Notes: a model not told the origin generated them from the letters alone. DNA of 64,000 bases from Chelydra serpentina (GCA_037349315.1 JBAIAC010000006.1:19999501-20063500); one strand, 5' to 3'; positions 33,627 to 45,524 are shown, numbered from the stretch's first letter. Numbers and translations: made by a program.

Positions 33627-35329
33627 CAAATTCTGATTCCCTTACCACAAGTAGTTTCTTATTCCTTGAGTAGAAATCCCATGATTAAGGGTATCAGAGC
33701 CTGGCCCTAAGAAACTATGCTAGTTCACTCTAGATAATTGATCTTGGATATTTATATAAATTATCTGAGATGAAATAGTATAATGTACGGGTAACAACTG
33801 CCCAGTAGTCAACGTGCTCTTATGCTCTTACAAGGTTTGCAGTTTATGAAAAACATTTAAGTGTTTCTGTTACACATTTTGGTTGCCATGTTAACTTGGC
33901 TTCCATAACACTGCAACAAACCCAAAACACCTCCTTGCATACTTGCTTTATGACATTTTATTAGAATGCCAATATAAGGGTTTTATAGTAAATGTAGGAT
34001 ATGGCAGGGGACTAAAATAACACCAAATTCTCTGAACGCTTTAATCTAGCTTGAATAATTTTAAGGTTTTTAGACATTTGTAATTTAACCTGTAGGCATA
34101 ATCTAGTAGTAACAGCACTTGGGAAAAGAAGTTATGAGCAGTGCACACTGAGATTATACTGGATCAAATAACAGTGGTTACAAAGGAAACAAAATCTTTT
34201 TAAATCCTCAAACATCAGTTTAAACTGTTAACTTTAATTTTGTTTTAAATTCATGTTAAAGTAATTGCAGCAAGCTGCGATTATGTACATTCTCCAGCTC
34301 TGTCTTACTGCACTTCTGCTCTGTAACTAGTTCATTTGTTAGTGATTCACATTTTCTTTCTCTAAATGAATGCTTCTGCCTCACATGGTTTAATTAGATC
34401 AAGGAATATCCACTGTTGCAGGCTTTGTTGCAGAATAATGGACAGTAAAAATAATTTCTGCACCCTGTGCGGAAGGATGCAATGCTTACTGTATGTCAGG
34501 AGGATCGTTATTTTGTGGGAGAGTCGGCAATAACAGTGGAGCCTTGATATTAGATCAAATGATTATTGAGAAGTTCATTCATTTTAATATTTTTAATGAC
34601 TGCAATTTTTTTTAAATCTGTTTCTCTAGCAAGAATGACAAGAGCAAAGATTTTCACACGTGACTAATGGTGCCTGGGGTTTCCATTTTTGGATGCTCAA
34701 CTGCAGACACCCTGAAGGGACCTGAGTTTCAGAAAGTGCTGAAAAGCACCACCTCTGAAAACCCCTAGTCCCTTTTGGTCAAGATACCAGTAATGCACAG
34801 GGAGCTAACCTTGTTGGGTGGGTTGAGTGAGGGCCTCAAAACACTCTTTGAGAGAGAAAAATGTATAATTGTTGTTTCACAGATGAGTAAACTAAGACCC
34901 AGAAAGGTTAAAACAGTGCAGGGGACACTGGGGAATCTGACCCAGGATGAGAACAAAATGAGTGTAGTTCACGTGCCAGCGACAAAAGAAGGGGATGAAG
35001 CAAGAGAAGCAGCTAAGAGTCTGAATAAGTGCAAATATATATGGGTTTGCTTTTTCAGTTTTATTAGCACTTGTGCAGCAGAATGCCCTTCCTGATGCAT
35101 AGGCTCACTTGCCATAGGGTCAGAATCTTAAGCCCTAGGCTAAACTGGGCACCATGAATTAACAAATGAAGACCGGGAAACTTTGATTAGTTTCCTTAGA
35201 TAAAGAAGAGATGAAGGTGAGGCCACCCTGAGGGATTCCAAGTCCCCAAGGAAATAGTGTAAAGTACTAACAGCAAAGACAAATTCTACAACTTGAGGCC
35301 TGGAAGTGCTGAGTACTGTGGAAACCCGA
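33627..35329. other. Intergenic DNA, repeat-poor
   Basis: AT-rich and non-repetitive. The interval 34260-34620 lacks repeats and has homeodomain-like TAATTAGATC words; a possible conserved non-coding element, unproven. Confidence 0.4.
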
Positions 35330-35455
35330 GTACAAGTGTCCTGCTCCTATTAAGTGTCTAGCACCTTCTGCAGTGTGCTGAGTACACTCAACTCCAGCAA
35401 GTTTCGCTGGGAGTTAAATGTGCATAGCACAGCACAGGAGCTGCTCAGTTAAATT
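35330..35455. repeat. Palindromic repeat
   Basis: AGTGTGCTGAGTACACTCAAC with CTCCAGCAAGTTTCGCTGGGAG and TTAAATGTGCATAGCACAGCA form inverted halves of a 'ggtgctgagcgc...caactccc' fold-back repeat. Confidence 0.6.
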
Positions 35456-36263
35456 CTTGTCCTCTGACCACTGATGGAATCAGGATTTGGCCCAATTCCT
35501 TTAAACAGAGAAGAATCAATATATGGAATAGACTCTCCAGGAGAGCAAGACGGGAGACTATTAAAAAAAAAAAGTTTGAAAAGGAGTTAAGCGAGTATTT
35601 GGAGTGTGGTTCTCAAATATTCAGCTGTTCACTAAATCTAAATAACCTTCTTGACTTTTTCCCCTGCCAACATCACCCAGACTGAAGTATTTAAAATGCA
35701 TGTTGGATAGTTCTGATCAATGGTTTCTAGAGTTACTCTGGAAGGCCAGGTAAAGTTTTTTAACATTGTGATAATGTCTCTGCAAAAGATTGAAGATAAA
35801 ACAGAGTTTCTTCCTTTGTCGAACCTGCAATCTTTACAGTGCAGCTGCAGCTGCTTACTCCTGAAAACATCTGGAATGAAGACTGCAGCTGAAATGTTAC
35901 ACAGAATTTATTTTGAAAATTGCATATTAATAACCAGGGAATAAATAATAACACCTGAGTTTTTCATGTGACCAGGAAAGTGATCTTAATGACAGTGCAT
36001 TCATTCATTTGGGTATTGTGGTGTTTGCAGTTTAATTGAATTGTATGTATTATCTTTTTTAATTATGATTTTGTACTACTTAGCTTAGATGCCCCGGTTA
36101 AAATCAGGGGCCCATTCTCCTAGGCACTGTACAAACACACGATAAGAGACAGTCACTGTCTCAAAGAGTTTACCGTCTAGAATAGACAGACAAAGGATGG
36201 GAGAGGAAATGATTTGCTCAAGATCATACAGCGGGTAAGTGGGCAGAGCTGGGAAGAAAACCA

Positions 36264-36898
36264 GGGGTGAAATCCTGGCCCCATTAGAGTCAATGGGAGT
36301 TGTCATGGACATAGGTGCTGACTCTGTGGGTGCATAGGGCTGGAGTACCCATGGAAAAAAATTAGTGGGTGCTTAGCACCCACCAGCAGCCAGCTCCTCC
36401 CCTCCAGCACCTCCTTCCCCCTGGCAGCCCCACCAATCTACTTCTCTCCCTCCCTCCCAGAGTCTCCCACCCGCCACAGATCGGCTGTTCTGTTGCGTGC
36501 AGGAGGTGCTGAGGGGAGAGGGGAAGGAGGGGGCACACTCAGGGGAGGGGGCAGAACTGGGTGGGAAGAGGCATGGCGGGGGTGGAGAGGGGGCAGGAAG
36601 AGGCAGGGTGGGAATGGAGGTTTGGAGAAAGGGGTGGGGTGAGGTGGGAGCGGGCCCTGGGGCAGAGAGGGTGAGGGAAGAGACAGGGAAGGGGTGCAGG
36701 CTTGGGGGAAGGAGAGTGGGGGCAGGGCCTGGGCAGAGCAGGGACAGAAAGAGGCAGAACAGGGGTGGGGATTTTGGGGAAGGAGTCTGGAAGGGTCAGG
36801 GCCTGGGGTGGAGTGGGGGGTGTGGGTTGAGCACTCCCAGGGCCTGGAGGAAGACACCGCCTGTGGTCATGGACATCAATGGGACCAGAATTTCACCC
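36264..36898. repeat. Palindromic repeat inside a SINE
   Basis: GGGTGAAATCCTGGCCCCATT (36264) pairs with AATGGGACCAGAATTTCACCCC (ends about 36900). The centre was GAGTCAATGGGAGTTGTCATG before the hAT MITE at 36311-36866 landed in it. Fold-back family member. Confidence 0.7.
36311..36866. mobile_element. hAT-type MITE (8-bp TSD), purine-rich interior
   Basis: Left end ATAGGTGCTGACTCTGTGGG. TCATGGAC occurs at 36303-36310 and again at 36867-36874. The interior is a long G/A-rich tract with GGGCAGGAAGAGGCAGG-like words. Same family, in opposite orientation, as 41720-42078. Long open frames here are low-complexity shadows. Confidence 0.85.
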
Positions 36899-36959
36899 CA
36901 GGTCTCCTGACTCCCAGTCCAGTGGACCAGGCTGGCTCCCCTGTATAACAGAGACCATA

Positions 36960-37350
36960 GGACTTCCCTGAATTAATTCCTATTTGAACTACAGCATATA
37001 TTTTAGAAAAACATCCAACCTTGATTTAAAAATTGTCAGTGATTGAGAATCCACTAAACCTTTTGGTAAATTGTTCTAACAATGAATCATATTCGCTTTT
37101 ACAAATTTACACCTTACTTGCCATCCGAATTTGTTTAACTTCAACTTCCACACACTGCATTTTGTTATATCTTTGTCTGCTAGATTGAACATCCCTCTAT
37201 TATCAATTTTTTGTTCCCCATCTAGGTGCTTATAGATTGTGAACAAGTCATCCCTGAACCTTCTCTTCAATAAACTGAATAGATGGAGCTCCTTGAGGCT
37301 TCACTATAAGGCACATATAAAGATCGAAGCCTTAAATTCCGCAAGGCTTT
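36960..37350 (-). mobile_element. CR1 LINE 3' fragment
   Basis: GATTTAAAAATTGTCAGTGAT, TTGGTAAATTGTTCTAACAA, CCCATCTAGGTGCTTATAG and CCTGAACCTTCTCTTCAATA are the reverse complement of the CR1 3' region. Confidence 0.8.
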
Positions 37351-37354
37351 CTTA

Positions 37355-37649
37355 GGGCTTGTCTACACTTACCGTGGATCAACGCTGCAGCAATCGATCC
37401 ACCGGGGGTCGGTTTAGCAGATCTAGTGAAGACTCGCTAAATCGACAGCTGATCACTCTCCCGTCGACTCCAGTACTCCACCCGAACAAGAAGCATAAGA
37501 TAAGTCAACAGGAGAGTTTCTCCCATTGACCCAGCGCGGTGTAGACACCGCAATAAGTCGACCTAAGCTACGTTGACTCCAGCTACATTATTCATGTAGC
37601 TGGAGTTGCGTAAATTAGGTCGACTGAACTCCGTAGTGTAGACCTGCCC
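37355..37649. mobile_element. Harbinger-type MITE with TTA duplication
   Basis: GGGCTTGTCTACACTTACC ... GTAGTGTAGACCTGCCC, flanked by TTA at 37352-37354 and 37650-37652. Contains CCGTCGACTCCAG and an inverted repeat ACTCCAGCTACATTATTCAT onward. Sits between two CR1 fragments. Confidence 0.9.
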
Positions 37650-37652
37650 TTA

Positions 37653-37930
37653 GATTATAATGTATAAATCCAGAAGGGACCACTGTGATCACCTAGCCTG
37701 ACCTCCTGTATAACACAGGCCATAAAACCTCCCCAAAATAATTCCTAGAGCAGGTCTTTTAGGAAAACATCCAATCTTGATTTTAAAATTGTCAGTGATG
37801 GAAAATCCATCATGACTCTTGGTAAATTGTTCCAGTGATTAATTATGCTCACTTTTCAAAATATACACCTTACTTCTAGTCTGAATTTGTCTGGCTTCCA
37901 CTTCCAGACATTGGATCTTATGTATGTCTG
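37653..37930 (-). mobile_element. CR1 LINE 3' fragment
   Basis: AATCCAGAAGGGACCACTGT, GACCTCCTGTATAACACAGG, GAAAACATCCAATCTTGATT and TTGGTAAATTGTTCCAGTGA. It overlaps in content with the fragment at 36960-37350, so it is a separate copy. Confidence 0.85.
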
Positions 37931-39327
37931 TTAATATTCATTAACACCATTGAGACTATACTGCTAAATACTAAATGATAATAATATAAATAAGTGCATT
38001 GTTCCTCAGTCTGTTCAGCACCTCAGACACTGGAAGAGCCTTTTATTACTTCACTTTTGTTTTAGTGGCTCATAAGCAACATGCTAACCTATGATTCTTT
38101 AGGGCTTCACTCTTTTTTCCCCAGTTTACCCAAGCAAGAGAAACATAGAAACTTAAACTCAAGCCTTGTCAATTAAAAGATTTCCAGTGTACCGTTGCTT
38201 CTAATTTAAAAGTCGTTGACTACACCGTGACTTGTACAGACACAGCTACATCAGAGTGAGTGTGAAGAGGTAATGCACCAGCTGCAGTTCCCAGGGCATT
38301 CTGCCTGTGGAGGAAAAAGGCAGGCTGAATGTCTCCACAGATCCTGTGGGGAGTATATTGAGCAGCAGCTCTACACTTCCATTCAGGGGATGCAGTTCTT
38401 CCTCCATCCAGGTCCCGCTAGCCATTGTAGGAGAGGGAAGAACCATGGCTCTGCTCCCTCATCATCACCTCTGGGTGTTTCACACCACTAACAGCGTAAT
38501 GATTCCTTTGATACATGTACTTGGGGAGCACAAGCACCAGGATTATTGCCACCATCCTGCGTATGTACGCAATTGTCTGGGGAATGTTGCTTATTCTCTT
38601 CTCTGTTCCCATCTGCATTCACACCCAGGAAGAATCTGCCCCTTCAGATATATACTATGGAGAAAATTCACCTGGGAATGCAGTCACTTCAGCTGGCACT
38701 CAATGGTTACAAAGGAGCTACATAACCCTCCTCATAAATTCTCCTTGGCCCCACCAGGCAGAGAGACAGTTCCTCCAGCTCTGCTTCACCTCAGCAGAAG
38801 TCCCCAATGCAGGGGGCATTATGGAATAGGCAGTCTAGAGAAGGGAGAGAGAATAGCTCTGATGATACTGTGTCCCAGGGATTCTGCATCCCTGCAATGG
38901 CCTACAGAGGCCATTGCAATAGGAGAAGAAGTAAAGGTAGCCCTCAGGGCTGAACCAGCTCCTAAGCCGTCCAAATCTTTGGGAAGAATAAGATGCCTCC
39001 CCTCCATTTCTGTGCCAGATGAAGCCTGTGTTGGTGTGACAGTGTAGTGTATATCTGAGTGTATCTGTGTCAAACTATAGACTTAGTTTTGTTTTCTGAG
39101 TGCCATTTGGGTTTTGAGGCTGTCCAGTGCCTTCTCTGTTGTCTTTTTGCCTCGATCTTGGACTGGAATTCCAAGGGGAGTTGATAGAGGGTGAACAATG
39201 TATATTGATCAGTGGTAACAACACTTGAAAGATTTTGCCATGGCAATACAGTGGGTATGCTAAAGAGGGTGGCCAAGCTACAAGAAACCAGTTTTTCCAG
39301 TCTGGCTTTTAGGTGGACAGTAATCAA
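37931..39327. other. Intergenic DNA with one long unassigned open frame
   Basis: The stretch includes an open frame at 38307-39047 (plus, 246 codons) with no recognisable domain, signal peptide or zinc-binding pattern; His, Ser and Pro are frequent. A frame this long is not common by chance in such DNA, but nothing ties it to a gene. Listed in findings. Confidence 0.4.
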
Positions 39328-40229
39328 TGTGACAGGGTCAGGCCAGATGGCTACAGGAGAGTGACAGAAGGCAGATATATTAGCCCCAAATTAAGCAGGT
39401 CCCTTTTCCCTGGGTAAGGTAACAGGGGTGGTTCCAGAACAATCAGGAACTTGCTGGAACGAATTAAGGCTGGAAGACTAATTAGGACACCTGGAGCCAA
39501 TTAAGAAGCTGCTAGAATCAATTAGGACAGGCAGGCTAATCAGGGCACCTGGTTTAAAAAGGACCTCACTTCAGTCAGTGAGGGGTGCACAAGGAGTGGG
39601 AAGTGAGAAGGCGTGCTGTTGGAGTATGGAGGAGTACAAACTCTATCTGTCATAAGCAGGGCTTTGGAGTGGAGCCCGGAGCTGGAGCGTGGAGCAGTAG
39701 GTTTGTGTCGGGAGCTGGAGTGGAGCAATTCAAAAATTTGATTGCTCCAAATCCGTGGTCATAAGGAGAAAGGTCCTGTGGTGAGAATAAAGAAGGTGTT
39801 GGGAGGAGGCCATGGGGAAGTAGTCCAGGGAGTTGTAGCTGTCACACAGCTATTACAGGAAACACTGTAGATGCTGTGATCCACAGGATCCTGGCCTGGA
39901 ACCTGGAGTAGAGGGCGGGCCTGGGTTCCCCCCATCCCTCCCCCATTGGATACAAGAGAGAGTTGACCTGGACTGTGTGTCCCACCAGAGGGGAAGGTCC
40001 CTGGCCTATCCCCTGACCCACTAGGTGGATCAGCAGAGACTGTGGGGATTGTTTTCCTTCATTTTCCCCATGCTGGCCAGTGAGGAGGTTAGCTGAGTGA
40101 ATGGCAGATTTGAGCCACTAGCAGAAGTGGCCAAACTGAGGGCTGCCATGAATCTCTGAGGCGAGCAAATCCACCAATAAGTGCAGGACCCACCAAGGCA
40201 GAGGAGGAACTTTTCACACCAAGCAATGG
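39328..40229 (+). mobile_element. Probable LTR, containing a hAT insertion
   Basis: Begins TGTGACAGGGTCAGGCCAG. It carries GGCAGGCTAATCAGGGCACC, CTGGTTTAAAAAGGACCTC (a TATA-like box at about 39551) and GGCAGAGGAGGAACTTTTCACA (to 40218), features of a turtle ERV-type LTR. ATCAA lies at 39323-39327 and again at 40230-40234, but this leaves 11 extra bases after the expected CA end, so the right limit is uncertain. No viral genes. Confidence 0.55.
39657..39757. mobile_element. Small hAT-type MITE (8-bp TSD)
   Basis: 101 bp. Ends CAGGGCTTTGGAGTGGAGC and GCTCCAAATCCGTG form inverted repeats. GTCATAAG is at 39649-39656 and 39758-39765. The interior is a GGAGC-rich repeat. Nested in the LTR. Confidence 0.85.
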
Positions 40230-40684
40230 ATCAACTGACGGGGCCTAGATCACCAGAGGGGGCTTTGAGGCTGACCAGGTGGGTCACTTAACAAAGGGGC
40301 CTGGAAGTTGTAAAAGGACAAGGTCTGCTTTGAGTAGCTCTCTCTTGACATTCTGAACAAGAAGGCAAGACTGGGCAGCAGGAGGAGAGGAGAGTCTTGG
40401 GACCCTGAAAGGACATACAGAGGACTCTTAAGCACTGAATGAAGGGATTTTTCATACAGGTTTTGTTACTTTCCTGTAGATCTGTATATCTCTTGTGCTT
40501 TCTCTATGAGTAAAGTGTTTGTGTTTAGAAATCTCTCTGCAGAGTCTGCATGGCACTTGCTTACTCTGTCATGTGCACCTGAAGAGGGAACCAGTAAACC
40601 AGCGGGTCTGGATTCATAGCTTTAGTGGAACTTTGAAAGCACGGAACAGCTACTGGGGAGACTTGGGAGAGGCGTAGGCCAGTT
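40230..40684. other. Unassigned, possibly LTR-derived
   Basis: GAGTAAAGTGTTTGTGTTTAG and GGGTCTGGATTCATAGCTTTAG look like an LTR R/U5 region, but no ends could be fixed. Confidence 0.3.
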
Positions 40685-40790
40685 TCAGGACCTAGAATCA
40701 TAGAAGCGTAGGACTGGAAGGGACCTCAGTAGGTCATCTGGTCTAGTCCCCTGCAATCAAGGCAGGGCTAAGTAATAACTAGAACAACTA
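40685..40790 (-). mobile_element. CR1 3'-end fragment
   Basis: AATCATAGAAGCGTAGGACT, GGAAGGGACCTCAGTAGGTC and AGTCCCCTGCAATCAAGGCA are the complement of the CR1 3' end, including its ATTCTATGA-type terminus. Confidence 0.85.
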
Positions 40791-41082
40791 GGCAATTGGA
40801 CTGCATGGTTCCTACTGTCAAGAGGGATATCAGACATGGGTTCTTCACCTTGAGTGCGTGCCTAGAGTCCTCGAGCCAGAGAGACATCTGATTTTTTTCC
40901 CTTTTGAAGAATGAATCCTGCATGTAAACACTGCACTTATACTGATGAGCTTGGGTTTTGTGCTGAATTAATAACAGTGGCAATACTCGCCAAAAAGGAA
41001 ACCTCTTTAAGTGATTCATCTTCAATAAAACTCAAAATGGACTAGCAAGTTAACAAGCTATTTGGAAAAATATGTTCAACAG

Positions 41083-42244
41083 TGTAACAGACTGACAATA
41101 TCCTGTGGTGTCCTGACCAAACCGTACGAAATTAAGATAAACATTGTTCAATTAAGTTAAACCTTATTGAAGTTAGATTCATACCTTTGGGGTACATTGT
41201 ATTAAAAATGCAATTGTATATGTGGTGTAGGGATATTGTATCTACCTTCTCTAGAAGGGACGAGGATGGTAATGAACTTCCTCCATTATCAGCCTTTGAA
41301 GCTACCCCCTGAAGGGGTACACATATACTAGTTCAAACTGGATTCTCCAGCAACCAAGAGACAAAGAAAAGACTTTTGGATAAATATCCTGGTTTTAAAC
41401 TGGTTTAGGGCCTTCTTCCTGATCCAGCAAATGGACAGGACCCCTGGTCCATGGAGGGCCCAAATCCTTAGGGTAGGTTTGGAAGGACTGGATCTGACAG
41501 AATCCATGTTAGGGTGTATTTATTAGCATGTGTGTAGGTTCTTGTGTTGTTTTTAATATATTTACTCTGTAGTGCTTTTTTACCTTAAGAATAAAGTAGG
41601 CTTGCATAGGAAGTGCTGCGTGGTAACTCATAATTGTTGACAATCACTCTGTATCAGTCTCTCTGAAGAGAAAGCAAGCAGGTGTCCTTTGGCAACTTGT
41701 CTGAGCTGGGAAATACACAGTGAAGGGCATAGGCGCTGAATTTCTGATTTCCCCTGGGTGTTTGAACCTGCTCTGCCCCAGGCCCCACCCCACTCCACCT
41801 CTTCCCCCAAGGCCCACCTCTTCCTGCCCCCGCTCTGCCCCACCCCACTCTGTTCTGCCCCCTCCCCTGAGCGTGCCTTGCCCTCACTACACCTCTTCCT
41901 GCCTCCGCTCCTCCCCTCCTGCCCACCGCTGAACAGCTGATCGGTGGTGGGCGGGAAGTGCTGGGGTGGGGAGGATTGGGAGGCGCTGATTGGCAAGGCC
42001 CGACGGTGGGTGCTGAGCACCCACTGTTTTTTTTCCGTGGGTGCTCCAGCCCTGGAGCATCCATGGAGTCAGCACCTACAGTGAAGGGAGAACTGTGCAA
42101 CCTGGGAATACCACAGTCAGAAGGGAGTGAGAGATTCAGGTTTCCACCCAGAAAGGCAATGGCTGGGGAGCTGGAAGCTGAGAGTAAGTGCCCTTGCTGG
42201 GCCACTGAGGGGAAATAGAGGTACAGTTGCCCTGAACTGTGACA
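41083..42244 (+). mobile_element. Solo LTR (5-bp TSD) with nested hAT MITE
   Basis: TGTAACAGACTGACAATATC ... TTGCCCTGAACTGTGACA, flanked by AACAG at 41078-41082 and 42245-42249. A polyadenylation-like AAGAATAAAGTAGGC lies at about 41586. Without the MITE at 41720-42078 the LTR is about 0.8 kb. Not the same family as 14647-15880. No viral coding sequence. Confidence 0.85.
41720..42078. mobile_element. hAT-type MITE inside the LTR
   Basis: Ends ATAGGCGCTGAATTTC and GAGTCAGCACCTAC are inverted repeats. The duplicated flank is ACAGTGAAGGG or a part of it (about 41709-41719 and 42079-42089). The C-rich interior TTCCCCCAAGGCCCACCTC is the complement of the interior at 36311-36866. Open frames on both strands reflect composition only. 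Confidence 0.8.
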
Positions 42245-42249
42245 AACAG

Positions 42250-45200
42250 AAATCACTGAGTCATAACATCACCTTCACTTAACTAGTCATGTAATCAATG
42301 GATTTGGGAGTATCAGGCCAGTTCTTACTAGGCAGGGTTCTGCATGGCAAAAACCACACCTGCCATTACTGATACTACCTGGCAATCTTGAGGGTAACCT
42401 CAGCAAAGGCCAAGAACTGAATGGGAGCTATCCTTTTCCCCTCCTCCCGGTCAGGCTTGCAGACTGCTGGCAGTCTGAGGAGGAGGACAAATAACCCAAG
42501 AGCAAAGTGAATAACACAAGAGGAGTGTTGTGGGCACATGATAGGGGAGAGAATAAGAGCAGTCACCTGCTGGTTTCCACACTACTTCATCAGGAAGACA
42601 TGTTAAGTCACCAGCAATTGCCCTCCTGGCAGTGAAAATTAAACAAAAACAAACAATACAACTAATAATAATTAATACCCTATTGGCTAATTTCTGTGCT
42701 CCATCTGTTTTCTTTGGACCAGATAAGCCCTCTATGCATAGAAGGCTCGAAACATGAGGGCATCTGTCTGCAGATCCTTCGCATGTGTAGAGTTCTAGTC
42801 CAATCTGAATCAAGAGCGAGTATCTTCATCAAGCCTTTGAGATTCAGGGAAAATTCTTTCTTGAAAGACTCTGTTGGCACACAAGGCTGGCTGAACAGTA
42901 CAAAATAGCATTTGTGAATATATCTTCTAATCAAGATCTTTAATTCACTTTGATCATGTTGGAAACCTCCCTCTTATTCATTTTTTTCCCTCAAGCATTT
43001 TGGGGAGTGAAATTTTGTTTGAAAGAAAATTTGTGGAAAGAAAAATGCTGTGAATCTTCACACAAATATGTATGCCCAGAAGAGCTTACATGGCCATCCT
43101 GAATGTAGGTGGAATTTATCCAGGCAGAGCACAGGACAGTTCCATGGGAGTAAATGAGCAAGAACAGCAAATTATGAATAAATGAATACTTAAAGCAATC
43201 ATCACTGTAAATAGTTTGCGAGCAACCTATTACCTGAAATATGTTTGCATAAGCCATTCATCAAATAATTTAGAATAAAAATAAATTAGAAAGAGGCTCA
43301 AGACAGGAATAACTGAGTGAAATTCTATCATTTGTTTTATATAGGAGATCAGGCACAATGATCTAATGGTCCCCTCTGGTTTTCAAATCTAAAATATGGG
43401 AATCAAATTAGAAAATGATCCTTCTATAGATAATTTACCAAAGGCTAAAAGGCTAAATAAATTGTTCCCTATGAATAGTTTACCTATTTCTGGTCACAGC
43501 TGACCTACAATCTTTTACAAAAGTATAAAGGAAGTGAGAAAGAGCAGATGCTGCAGAATCAGACATAAGTTAGGAAACTTTTCTGTGGAAAAAAATAATA
43601 TTGAAATGACTGAGACAAAGATAGAGAGGTGGGATGGAGAAGCCAATCCTATGAGACCGTGACCAACGGAAGTCAGATTTTAAGGCACTGGAACTCAAGG
43701 TGTTTCTTTCTTGGAAAAGCAAATGGGAAATATTCAAAATTAAACCACTGTTAAAATCATCTGGACCTTGCATTTCTCATTTGGCTGGGAGGATCCAATT
43801 GCAAATGGCCATGTAGTTAGAACTATCCCTCTGATGCTCCACATGAACATTAACGAAGATTTTTACATTACTGAAAGATGCTACAGAATTGAAAAGGGGA
43901 ATACGACCAGTCCAGAAACACTGGCCTGGAGACTCTTGTGGTCTTTGTCTTGATTTCAGAAAAAGAAATGGAATCTTAAGAGCAGCCATCACCAAAAGGG
44001 ATATCAATTGTGAAGGTCACAGCCCTTTTTATTTCACCCTCACCTCAACCTCAATAGGCCCAATCATACCAGCTGAGCAGAGGGAGTTGAAAGATTTAAG
44101 AAGGCCTCATTCAAGAGTGAATAGACCCAGGTGGTCTGGTCACAGGCAGACTGTATGTGCTGTGGTGCACAATGACGGAATGTGTCTATTTTGGGTTGTT
44201 TCAGCAGCAACAAAATTGCTAATAATAAATTAAAGTGAAGAAGAAAATAACAAAGGTTTATGAGAAGCACAGCACATCTTAGAATGGTATTGTGTTTCAC
44301 TGTGTCTTTTGCTAGCCAGGCCTACCTGTATAAGTGAACAGCAGGGAGGGAAGGCAGTCTAAATGCAAACATTGTGTCCCCCAACTCTTGAACAAATATC
44401 TTTGCACTTTCACAATTCCCTAATGACTGCTGGTTTGGCCCTATATTGCCCACTCCCATACTTAGTTGGCTCTTTCAGGTCTTAGCCTGCACTGAGGGCT
44501 GTACTGAGCTTCATCACCCCAGTGGGAGCTCTGGAAGGTATTGTGGCAATGCCTCATCAATCTCCCAGACGCCCAGGGAAACTACACCTGCCAAGTGTGT
44601 ACATCATGGATGCCTGGCTGGCCAGCTCTCTGGGCAGGGAGAGGAGCGTAGCCCCATCTCATCCCTGCTTCCTTTCTTTGCACCTATTCTGGGCTAGTTG
44701 ATTCTGCTAAGCTACACTAGTCTGGAAGAACAACTGTGGCCAGCCATAGCACATGGATATGAAAGAGTAAAGGCCCTTACACACTCACTAATTTGTGCAT
44801 CCATATAGGAGCTAGCCACAGTCTGCCCTACAGATAGCACGATGGTTTATGAACATAGACACACTTGTTACATTGCTTGGTTCCCTTTTTCTGCCATCCC
44901 TGTGATGAGCTGTCTTTGGTATAAGCGGAAGTATCCTCGTAACACACATCCTACACAAGACACATAACTTAGCTACCAGTTCTGCCAATAAAGATGCGGA
45001 CACTGTGTTTCCCGAAACACATATCTACTGTATGATGGCTTCAGCATCTCTGCTGGCCGCTTGAACAAATGTGTCTGCCAGAGCTCCCGCTTCCTGTCAT
45101 GTGACTGACTGAGATGGAAAGCTAAAATAACTTTATTTCTAAACAAGGCTTGAATACAGTACCAACCTACAGGAACTGCTGTCTTAAGTTGCTGGAAAAG

Positions 45201-45269
45201 GCAGGATTGCTAGAAGTTCTTTCCGGCTGGATGAAATGTATTATTGAATGTTAATCTTCACATCTTCCC
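42250..45269. other. Intergenic DNA, few repeats
   Basis: About 3 kb. A CR1 3'-end piece lies at 43342-43402 (separate entry). Otherwise no gene or named repeat; frames such as 43889-44233 have no domain. Confidence 0.4.
43342..43402 (+). mobile_element. CR1 3'-end fragment
   Basis: GGAGATCAGGCACAATGATC and TAATGGTCCCCTCTGGTTTTC match the CR1 3' UTR end. Confidence 0.6.
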
Positions 45270-45286
45270 TGTCAGTTAAGTGAATG

Positions 45287-45483
45287 TATCAGAGGGGTAG
45301 CCATGATAGTCTGGATCTGTAGAAGTGACAAAGAGTCCTGAGCTTAAAGTCCAAGTCTCTTCCCTGCATATTTATACCTGCCTCTGGACATTTCCACTGC
45401 ATGCATCCGACGAAGTGGGTATTCACCCACGAAAGCTTATGCTCCAATACGTCTATTAGTCTATAAGGTGCCACAGGACTCTT
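45287..45483 (+). mobile_element. Compact PLE-derived insertion with 17-bp TSD
   Basis: 197 bp. TGTCAGTTAAGTGAATG is at 45270-45286 and identically at 45484-45500. The left segment TAGCCATGATAGTCTGGATC through GACAAAGAGTCCTG is an inverted copy of the family's 3' end; the right segment is the direct tail ending CACAGGACTCTTTG. A hammerhead-like motif lies between (45406-45444). The identical TSD suggests a recent insertion. No coding sequence. Confidence 0.9.
45406..45444 (+). ncRNA. Hammerhead-ribozyme-like motif
   Basis: CCGACGA (45407-45413), stem II GTGGGT/ACCCAC with loop ATTC (45415-45430), GAAA (45431-45434), stem III GC-TTAT-GC, then TC at 45443-45444, which fits the UH cleavage site. 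Core changes relative to CUGAUGA are two (U to C at both U positions), and stem I is weak, so activity is doubtful. Confidence 0.5.
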
Positions 45484-45524
45484 TGTCAGTTAAGTGAATG
45501 GGGATTATTAGCCTCATACTGACC

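Larger units (their letters stand above)
36050..36950 (+). repeat. MIR/CORE-like SINE, host of a nested insertion
   Basis: Left piece 36050-36263 (CTAGGCACTGTACAAACACA, GCAAGATCATACAGCGGG-like words) and right piece from about 36899 (GGTCTCCTGACTCCCAGTCC, AGTGGACC). They are separated by a palindromic repeat that in turn holds a hAT MITE. Confidence 0.75.

Noticed and set aside
36438..36948. Long open frames on both strands (up to 139 codons)
   Set aside because: They lie wholly within a purine-rich hAT MITE; the products are Pro/Ser/Gly-rich low complexity.
41654..42256. 200-codon minus-strand frame
   Set aside because: It crosses an LTR and the nested C-rich hAT MITE; both boundaries are transposon junctions.
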